From positions 66,089,259-66,153,258 of the forward strand of contig CM077162.1 in assembly GCA_039583875.1 (NCBI GenBank): a DNA stretch of 64,000 bases. The letters run 5' to 3'. The DNA comes from Platanthera guangdongensis. Lineage: Eukaryota > Streptophyta > Magnoliopsida > Asparagales > Orchidaceae. The translations under genes were made by a program, and so were the position numbers. Below, piece after piece: positions 30,952 through 42,610 of this stretch (position 1 is the stretch's first letter; each line of letters opens with the position of its first letter). The notes below the pieces were generated by a model, which did not search any database, was not told the origin of the DNA, and saw nothing but the letters and a program-made list of their open reading frames with translations.

Positions 30952-31935
30952 GTGGAGGCTTCGAAGCCAAAGCCTGGTTTGGATAGCATCCCAGTTGTAT
31001 TTGGGTTTCCTGACGTATTCCCTGAAAATCTCCCTGGAGCTCCACCTCAGCGAGAGATTGACTTCACCATTGAGCTAGTGTCAGGTGCCAAACCTCTGTC
31101 ACGCTCTCCGTATCGGTTAGCGCCTAAGAAGATGGCGGAATTGAAAGTACAACTTCAAGAACTGTTGGAACAAGGTTATGTGTGTCCAAGTTCATCGCCT
31201 AGGAGCGCGCCGGTCCTCTTTGTTAATAAGAAGGATGGAATCTTACGACTCGATATTGATTATCGTGAGTTGAATAAGTTAACGGAAAAGAATAAATATC
31301 TGATTCCAAGGATTGATGATCTATTCAACCAGCTGGTGGGGTCGACTTTGTACTCAAAGTTGGATCTAAAATTCGAATATTATCAGCTGCAGATAAGGGA
31401 AAGTGACATTCCCAAGATGGCTTTCAACATACGATATGGGCATTATGAGTTCACTGTCATGCCATTTGGGCTGACGAATGCGCCATCCGTGTTTATGGAT
31501 TTGATGAATAGAACTTTCAGAGAATACGTGGACCATTTCGTGATAGTCTTTATTGATGATCTACTGGTGTACTCACAGTGCGAGGAGGATCATTTCAAGC
31601 ACCTGCATATGGTGTTGGAGACATTGAGGAGGAACCAACTGTATTCCAAGTTCTCCAAATGCGAATTTTGGTTGTCCTCGGTGGCATTCCTTGGTCACGT
31701 GGTTAGTGGTGAAGGTATTGCGATAAATCCGACAACGATAGTTGTTATATAGTAGTGGCCTGTATTGTCTTCGGTGGCGGAAGTCAGTAGTTTTCTAGGG
31801 CTTCCTGGCTATTACAGGCACTTTGTGGAGAACTTCTTACGGATAGTATTTCCCCTCACTACTCTGACAAGGAAGGATCTGAAGTTCGTTTGGTTGCCTG
31901 AATGCGCATAAGATTTCGAAGAACTAAAGTGTCTT
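30952..31935 (+). pseudogene. Tekay reverse transcriptase
   Basis: The open part 30952-31752 starts '[20 protein letters not shown]' and includes '[20 protein letters not shown]', '[12 protein letters not shown]' and the active-site box '[10 protein letters not shown]' near 31550. The substrate-contact motif reads '[12 protein letters not shown]', diverged from the usual Arg-Ser-Gly-Tyr-His. A TAG at about 31750 and further breaks follow in the RT-RNase H connection (31753-31935). Copies RNA into DNA in a live element; this one is broken. Confidence 0.87.
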
Positions 31936-32349
31936 TTGACAACGACAACTGTATTGTGTTCGCCCTGTGGTTCAGAATTCTTTGAGGTTTACACTAACGC
32001 CTCTCAGAGTAGGCTAGGCTGTGTTCTGCTTCAGCATGAGTCGGTGATAGCCTATGGATTACGTCATTTAAAAGTGCATGAGAGGAACTACCCGGTCCAT
32101 GACTTGGAGTTGGAGGCTGTTGTATTTGTTCTCAAGCTTTGGAGGCATTACCTGTATGGAGTAAAGGTCGATATTTATTCAGATCACAAGAGTCTGAAGT
32201 ATCTGATTGATCAGAAGGACCTTAACATGCGCCAGCGTAGGTGGATGGAGTTCCTTGGGGAATACACCTACAAGATTCATTATATTCCCGGGAAGGGTAA
32301 TGTTGTGACAGATGCTCTGAGCCGTCGAACTCCTACGCAGGCTAACTAG
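31936..32349 (+). pseudogene. Tekay RNase H
   Basis: 137 open residues: '[20 protein letters not shown]' (the first catalytic Asp of a 'YTDAS' box is Asn here), '[18 protein letters not shown]', '[20 protein letters not shown]' and '[12 protein letters not shown]'. Missing the first Asp suggests loss of activity. A stop at 32347-32349 ends it. Confidence 0.85.
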
Positions 32350-33500
32350 TTGCAGGTGCATGATGAGCAGCTCATTCATGATTTGGAGGTTTTGGAGATC
32401 TCATGTGTTGACAAGGGATCTAGTGCTAATGCGTGTTTGAGTTGAACAGAGGTTCAATACGACCTCGTGGACAGGATTCGACAAGCCTTGGAGTTGAACG
32501 TAAGCTTGAAATGTTGCTTGGCATAGTCCACAGATGGGTCAAATGACTAGTTTATGTTGACGACGGCCTTGGGTGGAAAGTTGGTCAGTTGTGCATCCCT
32601 AATGTTGGGAAATTACAAGAAGAATTGATGTACGAGGCGCATTTTACCATGTACTCAATTCACCCTGGGAGCACAAAGATGTTCAAAGACATGAAAAGGT
32701 TGTTCTGGTGTCCAGGTATGAAGAAAGACGTAGCGCTATACGTGGCGAAGTGTCAGACTTGTGCCTTAGTGAAAGCCGAATGCCAGAAGCCAGGTGGATT
32801 TATAAAGTCCTTGCCTATACTGGAGTGGAAGTTTGATGACATCTCTATGGATTTGATGCATGGTTTACCGAGATCGCACAAGGGGAACGACGCCATTTAG
32901 GTGATTGTTGATCATTTAATGAATGTGTCACATTTAATACCCAATAGGAAGGATGATTTCGTGGAGAAGCTGGCGAAGAATTATGTGGATAATGTATTCC
33001 ATTTGCATGGTGTACCCCGGAGCATCATTAGTGACCGTGATGGTCGGTTCACATCCAACGATTGGAGGCTCATTCATCAATTGTTGGGTACCAAGCTGAA
33101 CTTTAGCACAGCTTTTCACCTACAAATAGATGGGAAACTGAAAGGGTGAACAAGACGATGGAAGACATGCTTCGTATTTATGCATTGGATTTTGGTAAAA
33201 GGTGGGAGGACCATCTTTACATGATTGAGTTTGCATACAATAACAGCTACCAAGCCAGTATTCAGATGACCCCTTTTGAGGCTCTATACGGAAGGAGGTG
33301 TCGTACACCTTTATCTTGGGTAGAAGCAGGAGAATCGAAGCTTTATAAGCGAAGAGAGGTTGAAGATGCTACGTTAACCATTCGGTTGATTCGGGAACGA
33401 CTACTGATTACTAAAGATAGACAGGCCAAGTACTACAATGCCAAACATCGGAACGTGGAGTTTGAGGTGGGCGACTGGGTATACCTCTAGATAAAGCCGT
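32350..33500 (+). pseudogene. Tekay integrase
   Basis: Read across three stops: the zinc-binding N-terminal part with 'SIHPGSTKM' and 'CQTCALVKAE' near 32660-32770, and the core with 'DDISMDLMHGLPRSHKGND' near 32840. A TAG at 32898-32900 replaces a conserved Trp. 'SIISDRDGRFTSNDW' is near 33030. After a small frame change, 'MNKTMEDMLRIYALDFGKRW' and 'FEALYGRRCRTPLSW' follow. A TAG near 33488 ends the open part. 32350-32588 holds degraded linker only. Confidence 0.85.
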
Positions 33501-33900
33501 TTAAAGGTGTATCAAAGGTTCGACGCTTAAAGAAGCTTAGTCTGAGGTATGTTGGGCCTTTTGAGATCTTGGAGTGAGTTGTTGAAGCCACCTATCGGTT
33601 GGCTCTTTCGGTAGAGCTGAGTGGTTTATATGATGTATTCCACATCTCGGTCCTACGCAAAGCCGTAAAAGAACCAGCGCAAGTGGTTGTTGTGGATCAA
33701 GTATCGGTCGATAGTGGGCTAACAATGAAAGTTAGACCCATTCGGATCGAGGATGCGGAGGTCAAACAATTGCGGAATAAAGCTATCAGGATAGTCAAGG
33801 TCTGATGGGACAATTGTGGTCGTGAGGAGCTTTCGTGGGAGTGAGAGCAGACCATGCTTGATGAGTATCCAGAGCTTTTCTACTCAGCTACCGTTTAACC
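33501..33900 (+). pseudogene. Tekay region after integrase
   Basis: Broken frames read 'LSLRYVGPFEIL', 'LSGLYDVFHISVLRKAV' and 'IRIEDAEVKQLRNKAIRIVK', then '*WDNCGREELSWE'. This is the normal end of a chromovirus polyprotein, where a chromodomain-like tail would sit. The following 33901-33943 is noncoding. Confidence 0.75.
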
Positions 33901-33943
33901 TTGTGTACTTTTCCATTCTGTAATTTCAGGAAGAAATTTTTTT

Positions 33944-33960
33944 AAGGGGGGGGGGGAGAA
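33944..33960 (+). other. Tekay polypurine tract
   Basis: AAGGGGGGGGGGGAGAA directly before the 3' LTR; it primes plus-strand DNA in the live element. Confidence 0.85.
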
Positions 33961-33961
33961 T

Positions 33962-36031
33962 TTTAACGCCCCAAAACTCATATATGAATTGGTAGTGTTT
34001 TTAAGAGCTTTGGAGCCATTATGGGTTCACACGGCCTGTGACACAGGTGTGTCCAGAGCCGTGTCCTTTTCTGGAATTGGCTGAGTTTTTTTGAGCGGTG
34101 AACACGGCCTAGAACACGAGTGTGTCCAGGTCAGACACGGGCATGTCTTGGGTGGACACGGACATGTCCAAACCTATGTCCTGCTCTGTGTTTGTCGGGC
34201 TGTGTCGAGTGAGCAACATGCCCTAGGACACGGGCATATCTAGGTTGGAAACGTGTGTGTCCAAAGCTGTGTCCTGTTCGGGCATGATGGTTTCTGTGTT
34301 GATTGAGGCACACAGCCTGTGATACGGGCGTGTCCAAGTTTGACACGGGCGTGTTCAGTGTTGATACGGGCGTGTCCGAAGCCGTGTCCTGATTTGGAGA
34401 TCGATGAGTTCTCGTACGAAAATGATACAAGGCCTATGATATGGGCGTGGCACAAGCCATGTGCGGCCCCAGGAAGACAATTTTAAGGGTAAATTAGGGC
34501 CTTTCGTTTTCTTTAAGAGTGATCCGGCGGCCCAGAATTCTTCTTGTTGGTATATAGCCGGGAAATGATGGTTTAGGCCTCATCCAATTTGGCCATTTCT
34601 CTTTCAAAGAGGTAGAAAGAGAGGAGATCAAAGGGAGAAGGAGAAGGAGGAGATCCCGTCATTGTTGGAGCTTTGGAGCCCCAAATCACGAGCCGAGCCC
34701 ATATCCGCGGAGGCGAGTCCGTTGCGGTGCTTTTCATCCGGCTAGTTTTTCATGGCGCCGAAGCGAACATCTAGTTTAACGATTCTCTACTTGGATATGT
34801 GAAGTCCTCTTTCTTTTTTCATAGGAAACTCTCTCCCGTGAGTGGGCGGTGAGTGTGAGGTATTCCTTTGGGTAGATATGGTTTATCCTCGTAGTTTTGC
34901 ATATAGAGTCCGGAATCGAAGTACAGAGGTAGGAATGGTGTGTGAAGCCTATCCGGACATGTTGGTCTGGATCGGTGATGTTTTCATTTTACATATATTG
35001 CCGGAGAAGACTCTGTACCGTTTGTTTTTTGGGTTTTCTACGTGGTAAATTGCAACAAGGAGCCTTGGGGACTACTCCAAGGCGAACCCGAAAAACTGGG
35101 CAGATGCATGGTTCTGGCATCTTGGTGGCCTAGGATCCAGCTTATACATAATTAGGTTATGTAAAATTGTATGATCGATTTGGGACTCGGGGAAGCTTGA
35201 CCGGTGCTTATGGCTTAAATTGATGTGTTGGTGTGAGCAACGGGTTGAGTGGAACCGTACCCGCTCTATATGGTTCGGTTAAAGAGACCTAAGGTACGTG
35301 GCACTTACTTTGGGCATAGAGGGCGAGTCTTATGCTTCGGCCGAAAAGACTAAAATGCTCACGATATTGCCATCCTGGTGGTGGTGGTGGACATGGTTCA
35401 CCGAGAATGTGCCCTCAGAGCACGGGGTGTGTGGTCGTGCGTGTCTACGCCTGTGGTGAAGTGTGCTTAAATTGTACTTTCAATATCATGTTTGATTATA
35501 CTAATGAAATGCGGGGAAGGAGCACCGCCGACCCGATTAAGTGGCGGGGTCGTTATAATTTGATCAGCTTTAGCAGACCGTTGCCTTATTTTACCACCGT
35601 GCGGTGGATTGTTCTTATGCAGGAATAGGTGAGACTAGTGGCAAGTAGCGGGCTGAAGCCCTTGATGCTGCGCTGGCCCTTAAAGGCCAAAGTGAAATGT
35701 TTACTTTATTTTGTTCATGTGTGCCCGGCCTGCTTGCGAAAATATGTAAAACATGTATTGTTCAAGTAAACACTTGTAAGGCCCTAAGGCTGAGACTTTA
35801 GTGTATTTTTCTGTCATTCCTACTTTCGGTTTTGTGGACATTCATGCTTTGACATTTTGGGTTCTTATAACTTTTTTAAAAGCTTCTACTAGAATGCTCT
35901 AAGTTAGGATGTGTTTTCATATGCTGTTCATTTGGTATTCTTATGTAACTCCACTAACTATCTTTAGTATATGGCGTGGGGACCCGGCCGGACCTTCTGT
36001 TATATTCCATGTGATGGATGGGGGTGTTACA
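33962..36031 (+). repeat. Tekay 3' LTR
   Basis: 2070 bp, aligned over its full length with the 5' LTR. The first dinucleotide is TT instead of TG. It ends GTGTTACA and is followed by target duplication AAAGT. The dyad cluster (34040-34450) is preserved with its 21-base spacing. ORFs at 34131-34430, 34842-35048 and 35332-35628 are not conserved in the 5' LTR. Confidence 0.9.
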
Positions 36032-38989
36032 AAAGTGGCTTATGTGGAAGGATTGAACCATAATTTGATAAGCATAAGTCAGTTTTATGATATAGGATAT
36101 GAAATTGTTTTCCACAATGACAAGTGTTTGATAAGGAATTCAAGTGATCAAGAGATCATCTTGTCAGGCACTAGGAGTGGAAACATTTACTTTCTAAATT
36201 TTCTTAGTATTAATGAACAATCACTTATATGTCTTGTAGCTAGTGAGAAAGACACTTTATGTGTACAATGGCACAAGAGGCTGGATCACATAAACTACAA
36301 AGCTATGAGTCAACTATTCTCTATGAATTTAGTTAGAAATGGTCCACAACTAAAATGCTCCAAAGAAGGCTTATGTCCTACATGTCAAAAATGCAAACAA
36401 ACAAAAGTCTCCGTTTAGAGCATTCAGTCCAAAGACACTAAGAGGTGTCTGTACTTACTTTATATGGATCTATTTGGTCCTATGCAAGTTCTTAGTTTGG
36501 GTAGGAAGTCCTATACCTATGTGATTGCGGATGATCACTCCAGGATTGCTTGGGTATTCTTTTTAAGGAGAAAGTCTGAAACACTAGACATCGTTGCTGA
36601 CTTTATCAAACAAATTCAGATTGAGATGGGTTGTTCTATGGTCAATCTTAAAAGTGACCATGGTACAGAATTTCAATTTGAAAGGATGACAAACTTCTGT
36701 AAGGAGCTAGAAATCTTTCAGGAGTTCTCCTCTCCAAGAACACCACAACAAAATGGAGTTGTTGAGAGGAAAAATAGAACTTTTATTGAGGCCGCCAGAA
36801 CAATGCTGAGTGATTCATCTCTCCCAGAATATTTCTAGGCTGAGGTTGTAAACACAACATGCTAAGTTTAAAATAAAGCATTGATCAACATGTATCACAA
36901 CAAGACTCTCTATGAACTAATGAAAGGCAGAAATCAAATATGTCCGACTTCAAAATTTTTGGTAGTAAGTGCTATGTTCCGGACAATGTGAAAAAGTATC
37001 TAACCATGTTCTCAGAGAAATCCTATGAAGGAATCTTTGTAGGGTATCGTCTTCATAGCAAAGCATACAAGATCTATAACTTGAAGCATCAGGTTGTAGA
37101 AGTCTCTATTAATGTAGTGTTTGATGAATCACCTATTTTATGTAATAAGATCTATAACATCTCTAGTCTAGGTGTTGTAAACTCTAGAATGGAAAAGCTA
37201 AAAATAAGTGACTCACCTAACATAGAGTTAGATATTAGAGACAATATAGAAATTCCTATAGAAGATACTTCAACTGCTTAGGGGGAGGAAGAGAATCACC
37301 CTAATCCTACTGCAGTACTAGGTGATGAAAGACACCTTCCAGTAGCAGTTAGACACCTGAGAGATCATCCTATAAATCAAATAATAGGTGATTCCAGATT
37401 AGGAGTGACTACTAGAAGTAGACATCACAATGAGGTTCTATACTCTATTTTTCTCTCACAAGTATAACCTAAAAGGTTTGAAGAATCCAATTCAGATTCC
37501 AACTGGAATATGGCTATGCAAGAAGAGCTAAATCAATTTGATAGATGTAAAGCCTGGTGTTTAGTTTTAGACCTAGTGATCACAATATCATAAACACTAA
37601 GTGGATTTATAGAAATAAATTAGATGAATATGGGGTTATAGTTAAGAACAAAGCTAGATCAGTGGATAAAGGATATAGATAAGAGGAAGGGTTAGATTAT
37701 GACCAAACCTTTGCACCTGTAGCTAGGGTAGAAGCCATAAGATTGTTTTTAGCCCATCCAGTATTCAAAGGATACAAGGTCTACCTGATGATGTATAGTC
37801 AGCATTCCTAAATGGTACACTGAAGGAGGAAGTCTATGTAAAGCAGCCACCAGATTTTGTTGACCCTAAACACAAAAACTATGTTTTCAGATTGCATAAG
37901 GATTTGTATGGGTTAAAATAGGCACCTAGAGCCTGGTGTGAGACCATGTCTACCTTTCTTATAAAGAACAAGTTCTCTAGAGAAATGATAGACAAGACAC
38001 TATTTCTTAGGAACATCAAAGGTTCAAGCATCTTAGTCCAGATTTATGTAGATGATATAATCTTTGGGTCTACTAATGAGAAGATATGCAGCAAATTTGC
38101 AAGGCTTATGGAAGGAAACTGTGAAATGAGCGGCATGGATGAGCTAAAGTTCTTCTTGGGATTCCAAGTTAGACATTCTGAGGATGGAATATCCATCTCT
38201 CAATCTAAGTTCATTAAGGAGTTGATTAAGAGATGTGGTATGGAGAATTCTTCTACCATGAGAAATCCAAAGGGTTCTACAATGTCACTACACAAGGATG
38301 AATCTGGAAAACCAGTTGATGAAACCTTGTATATAGGCACCATTGGATCACTCATGTATCTAACTTCTAGTAGGCCAGATATTACGTTCTCAACATGTGT
38401 CTATGCTAGGTACCAAGCATGCCCCAAAGAGTCTCAGTGTACTACTGTTAAGAGAATACTGATATATCTTAAGGGCACACCCAATCTTGGGCTTTGGTAT
38501 CGTATGGATAGTGATTTTGAACTTACTGGGTACACAGATGTAGATTTTGCCGGGTGTAAAAAAGGCAGAAAAAGTACTTCTGGAACTTGCCAGTTTCTAT
38601 GGAAAATACTTATCAGTTGGAGTAGCAAGAAGCAAACAAGTATTGTTATCTCTACAGCAGAATCTGAGTACATATCTGCTGGGAGTTGTTGTGCATAGTT
38701 GTTGTGGATTCAACATCAACTACTTGACTACAGTATACAACTAAGTAAATCTATTATGTTTTGTGATTCTACTACTGCAATTTATATTGCTAATAATCCT
38801 GTTTCTCACAGTAATGCAAAACATATTGAAATTAAATATCATTTTCTCAGAGAGAATGTTGAAAAAGAAAATATAATCTTATAGTGTACTTCAACAGAAA
38901 GACAAATTGCTGACATTTTTACAAAACCTCTAGATGAAAGTATGTTCAATCATTTTAAATTTGAACTAGGCATGTTGAATATTGAATAA
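36032..38989 (+). pseudogene. SIRE-B pol, rest (integrase, RT, RNase H)
   Basis: Resumes exactly where the Tekay element broke it: '[19 protein letters not shown]'. Then come the GAG-pre-integrase box ('CVQWHKRLDHINYKAMSQLF'), the integrase core at 36464-36838 with 'MDLFGPMQVLS', '[10 protein letters not shown]' and 'NGVVERKNRT' (all three catalytic acidic residues kept), and RT with 'QIYVDDIIFGS' near 38040. RNase H follows with 'GYTDVDFAGCKKGRKS', 'STAESEYISAGSCC' and 'CDSTTAIYIANNPVSHS'. It ends 'ELGMLNIE' at 38987-38989. Stops occur near 36418, 36837, 37279, 37680, 38698 and elsewhere, so it is dead. Confidence 0.87.
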
Positions 38990-39600
38990 ATACTTCCAAT
39001 TAATTGTTACAAAAGTTTGTACAGTTATTAAAAAGATAACTAATTAGGTTTACAAATATTTATAAAAAAACAACAACAAGAAAAACTTTAATTAGTCTCG
39101 AAATATTATTCATAACACAAAATTTGTCTGAGTGAAAGAATTGTGTCGAGACACCAGAGTGTGTATCGACACTATTAGTACAGGTGTGTCGAGACACCAT
39201 AGTATGTGTCGACACTATTAGAAAAGGTGTGTCAAGACACGAGGCAGTGTGTCGATGCTGATTAGCGGATATGGTTCAAGACATTAAAATTTAGTGTCGA
39301 GACCTTAAGGTCTGTGTCGAGAAACATAAAACTTGTCTCGAGTAACATAAACCTTGTGTCAACTTAGGTCGACACATCACGACAGATTAGGTCTTCTTTT
39401 TCGACACTAGATATTTCCAAATAATGGGAAATTTACTTAATGCATCGCGCCTTTTCACCTTCAAAAGACTGATACTATAAATAAGAGGTATTAGGTTTTG
39501 TCGACTTCTTTCGCCAGAAATCTTGAGAGATTAATCACTGTGTGTCGAGACCTAGAAATCCATAGTCGACACCCCAAAGACTCAAGTTCTTTTAATAAGA
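38990..39600 (+). promoter_or_regulatory. SIRE-B spacer with GTGTC/GACAC dyads
   Basis: An AT-rich stretch, then at 39140-39420 several dyads: GTGTCGAGACACC and tgtcgacact (near 39185-39225) and degenerate forms. In some the half-sites GTGTC and GACAC are separated by two bases (GTGTC-GA-GACAC). This is the same place, between pol and aORF, as the SIRE-C cluster. The ORF start follows at 39601. 'actataaataagagg' near 39473 is a TATA-like sequence downstream of the dyads and ~120 bases before the ATG. Confidence 0.65.
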
Positions 39601-42382
39601 ATGACACCAAAGATGGACAACAACATCAACGAGGGATACAAGCTGGTGCGCAATGCATTCAACTCCGCTTCTGATGATAAAAAGAAGGTGATTGACCTAG
39701 TAAATGAAGCTGGTCGAGAGTATCTTCTTTCAGAACCAACAGAAATTTGGAAGAGTGAAGTATCTGAATTTTATTCTAATGCCTCATTAAACCCTAAGTC
39801 AGACAAGATAAAATCCTGTGTTAATGGAGCAAGGATTAAGGCAACAACCAAAAGACTAGCTAAAGTCTTTCAGATTCCAAGAACAGCACAAGATAATGAA
39901 CTGGATTTAAGCAAGACAGTAGAGGCCCTAGATTGGTATGGACTAGCTCCAACCACTAGTTTTGGTAATTCTTTACACAGGAAGAGAATGAATTCCCAAA
40001 GAAAATTCTTATCTAAAATAGTAGGAAAGGTGCTCCTCTGCAAGACTGGAGCACATGAAAGGATTTCTAGAGTCATGCTTAACCCGATGACAAGAATTAT
40101 CTTCAAGATCACAACTGATTGTAATACGGTGGTGTTTGATAAGATTGAAGAAGGAATTCAGAAGCCCAATATGGGCAGAATAATTAGTTTATATCTAGTA
40201 TGGGTCATCTCAGATATTATCAATCCGAAAAATGGAATTAAGATAAATCATATGAGGAGAATGGACCTGAGAATCATGTCTAGATGGGTTAGAGTCTTGA
40301 CTAAAGAGACATTAGAACCTAAAAGGACAAAAGAGGTCAAAGGCAAGAAATCTATGGTTGAGGAAGTTATATCCTCTAGTGATTTTGAGGAAGAGGTACA
40401 CTTCAGTTCAGATGATAATGCAGTGGATGAACAAGGTAGATCTCCTAGAATTTCCCCAGAGACCAGTGTACAGGTGTAGGGGGAGAACATTCCAGATAAA
40501 AAACTAGCTGAGGGGGAGAACCTCAATGCACCACCAATGGATACAACAACTACAATAATAATGGATGTTATTCAGGACCTAGAGCAATCCAAAGATCCTG
40601 AACATCAAATCACTGAACAAGAGAATCAAGAAGAAGTTCTTATGTCAAAAGAATCAAACATCCAGGAGGAGAGAATTAAAGATTATCAGATTGAGATACC
40701 TGATGCTGAAATTCAGCTTGCAAATATTGAAGAGGTTGAAGATTATCAGATTGAGATACCTGATCCGGAAATTCAGTTGGCAGATATTGAACCTCAATGC
40801 ACCACCAATTGATACAATAACTACAATAATAATGGATGTTGTTCAGGACCTAGAGCAATCCAAAGATCCTGAACATCAAATCTCTAAATAAGAGAATCAA
40901 GAAGAAGTTCTTATGTCAAAAGAATCAAACATCCAGGAGGAGAGAATTGAAGATTATCAGATTGAGATACCTGATTCTGAAATTCAGCTTGCTGATAATG
41001 CAGTGGATGAACAAGGCAGATCTCCTAGACTTTCCCCTGAGACCATTATACAGGTGCAGGGGGAGAACATTCCAGATAAAAAACTAGCTGAGGGGGAGAA
41101 CCTTAATGCACCACCAATGGATACATTAACTACAATAATAATGGATGTTGTTCTGGACCAAGAGCAATCCAAAGTTCCCAAACATCAAATCTCTGAACAA
41201 GAGAATCAAGAAGGAAGTTCTTATATCAAAACAATCAAACATCCAGGAGGAGAGAATTGAAGATTATCATATTGAGATACCTGATGCTGAAATTCAGCTT
41301 GCAGATATTACAATGGACAATATCAATATTGATAAGAAAGGTATGAGAATTGAGGGGGAGTTGACCCCTAATACTGAGACAACTAAAGAGACACCTCAAG
41401 TTGAAGAGGTTAGTTCTTCTGAATCTGAGGATGCTGAAGCCTCTCAACTGAAGAAAAGGAAATTTTCTGAAATTAAGAATAGGAGTAAGAGCTATAAGTA
41501 ATATCTTCAATCTGGACCACCATCAGTTCCTACAATAGATCATAGTTCTCTGACAGTTCAACTACTGATCATGCTTGATAAGAAAATATAAGATCTTGAG
41601 GAGTATGTCGATGAAAGCAATATGGAGTTGAAATTTTAGCTGGCTCAAGACATAAAGTCCATAAGATTTGAAGTAAATCTCGTGAAAACTGAAATGACTA
41701 CATTCTTTGAGAAAGGAGCACATGCAGTAGTATATCTGGCCAAGAAATAATAGGAAGCCAAGCAACTACAAGATGATGTGGCAATCAAGCAAGGCTGTAT
41801 CCTTGAAAATCAAAATAGACTAAATGAAAATCTGATAGTCATTCATGAAACAACATTGGGAGAAATTAACAACCAAACCACTGTTTTGGAAACCAAACTT
41901 GATTCTACTATCACATATATCAATAACAAACTGCAAAGTCATCCAGAATCTTTCATTAAGGATATCAAATATTCTTACAAACATTTGGACAACAATTTAC
42001 TGAAAGTAAAGAATACTGTGACTTCAGGTATCAATTACCTTGATGGGCAGGTCAGATTTCATAAGAATGATCTCAGAGATCATATTGAAAGAGAAGTCAT
42101 AAAGGCGTAGAGAGTAATGATTAAGGCCAGTACTGAACAAGCTACCTGGATAGCAAACAATATCAGAGACACCTTAGGCTTTCCTCCCCTATGGTATAAG
42201 GGTGATAAAACTGCTGAATCTGGTTGTCAACCAACTCTACTTGAAGCACCTCCTACTGAATTCTTTCATCCTGAAGCACCAGCAAATTTTGAATCTATTC
42301 AAGCAACTGTCCAAAACATATACAGTCCTCCTCAAGGCTTAGAAAAGAATGTAATATATGAGAAAGTGGACAAGTCTTCTCC
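39601..42382 (+). pseudogene. SIRE-B extra ORF (aORF)
   Basis: Starts ATG 39601; a second Met at 39613 opens 'MDNNINEGYKLVRNAF', matching the start of the SIRE-C copy. 39601-40479 (292 residues) is the globular part with 'EPTEIWKSEVSEFYSNASLN', 'VFQIPRTAQDNELDLSKTVE' and 'KINHMRRMDLRIMSRWVRVL'. From 40480 the frame is broken by stops and runs through a tandem repeat (40524-41330). It then reads a coiled-coil-like part and the tail 'DLRDHIEREVIKA' near 42075. It is cut at 42382 by the next element. Function unknown; conserved in order and wording among three SIRE copies in this window. Confidence 0.8.
40524..41330 (+). repeat. Tandem duplication inside the SIRE-B aORF
   Basis: The phrase 'aatgcaccaccaatggat' recurs at about 40525, 40796 and 41105, each followed by 'acaataataatggatgtt', 'gagcaatccaaag' and 'gattatcagattgagatacc'. 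The units are about 271 and 309 bp, so the first is not a multiple of three and shifts the frame. SIRE-C lacks this expansion. Confidence 0.8.
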
Positions 42383-42610
42383 TGTAATATCCCATTTCCA
42401 ACTAGACCCCTAAGAGTGGTTTTGTCATGACTAGGTCATGACAAAACCCTAGGAAGCCCAAGAAGACCAAGTGAGCTTAGACATGAAGTTGGAAGTCACC
42501 ATGGTCTACAAATAGTAGAATTCTAAACAATAGTTTAGGATGACCATAGGGCTACACCTTGACCCCAGGACCCTACCACAACACCCCCAAACACTTTGGG
42601 AGGTCCATAT

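Larger units (their letters stand above)
14308..36031 (+). mobile_element. Tekay/Del-type Ty3/gypsy element, split by SIRE-C
   Basis: Two LTRs (14308-16324 and 33962-36031) flank an initiator-methionine tRNA primer site, gag, protease, RT, RNase H, integrase and a polypurine tract, in gypsy order. The ends TGTAA...TTACA and the 5-bp duplication AAAGT (14303-14307 and 36032-36036) define the insertion into SIRE-B pol. Leaving out SIRE-C, the element is about 9.0 kb. The coding region has stops in every domain, and the LTRs differ at many sites and by 53 bases in length, so it is clearly older than SIRE-C. Confidence 0.93.
6520..42382 (+). mobile_element. SIRE-B: + strand Ty1/copia element, opened by two later insertions
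   Basis: With the CACTA element (8467-13134) and the Tekay element (14308-36031) left out, about 9.5 kb remains. It reads, in order: end of an LTR, primer-binding site, gag with two zinc knuckles, protease, integrase, RT and RNase H, a spacer with GTGTC/GACAC dyads, then an extra ORF. That order is that of the SIRE/Maximus copia lineage, and it matches SIRE-C throughout. The 5' LTR is truncated at 6520. The 3' end is cut at 42382 by the next element, so no 3' LTR is visible. It is the oldest layer of this part of the nest and carries many stops. Confidence 0.85.

Noticed and set aside
39601..42382. Calling the SIRE extra ORF an envelope gene
   Set aside because: No signal peptide, cleavage site or membrane span could be seen; position alone is not enough.
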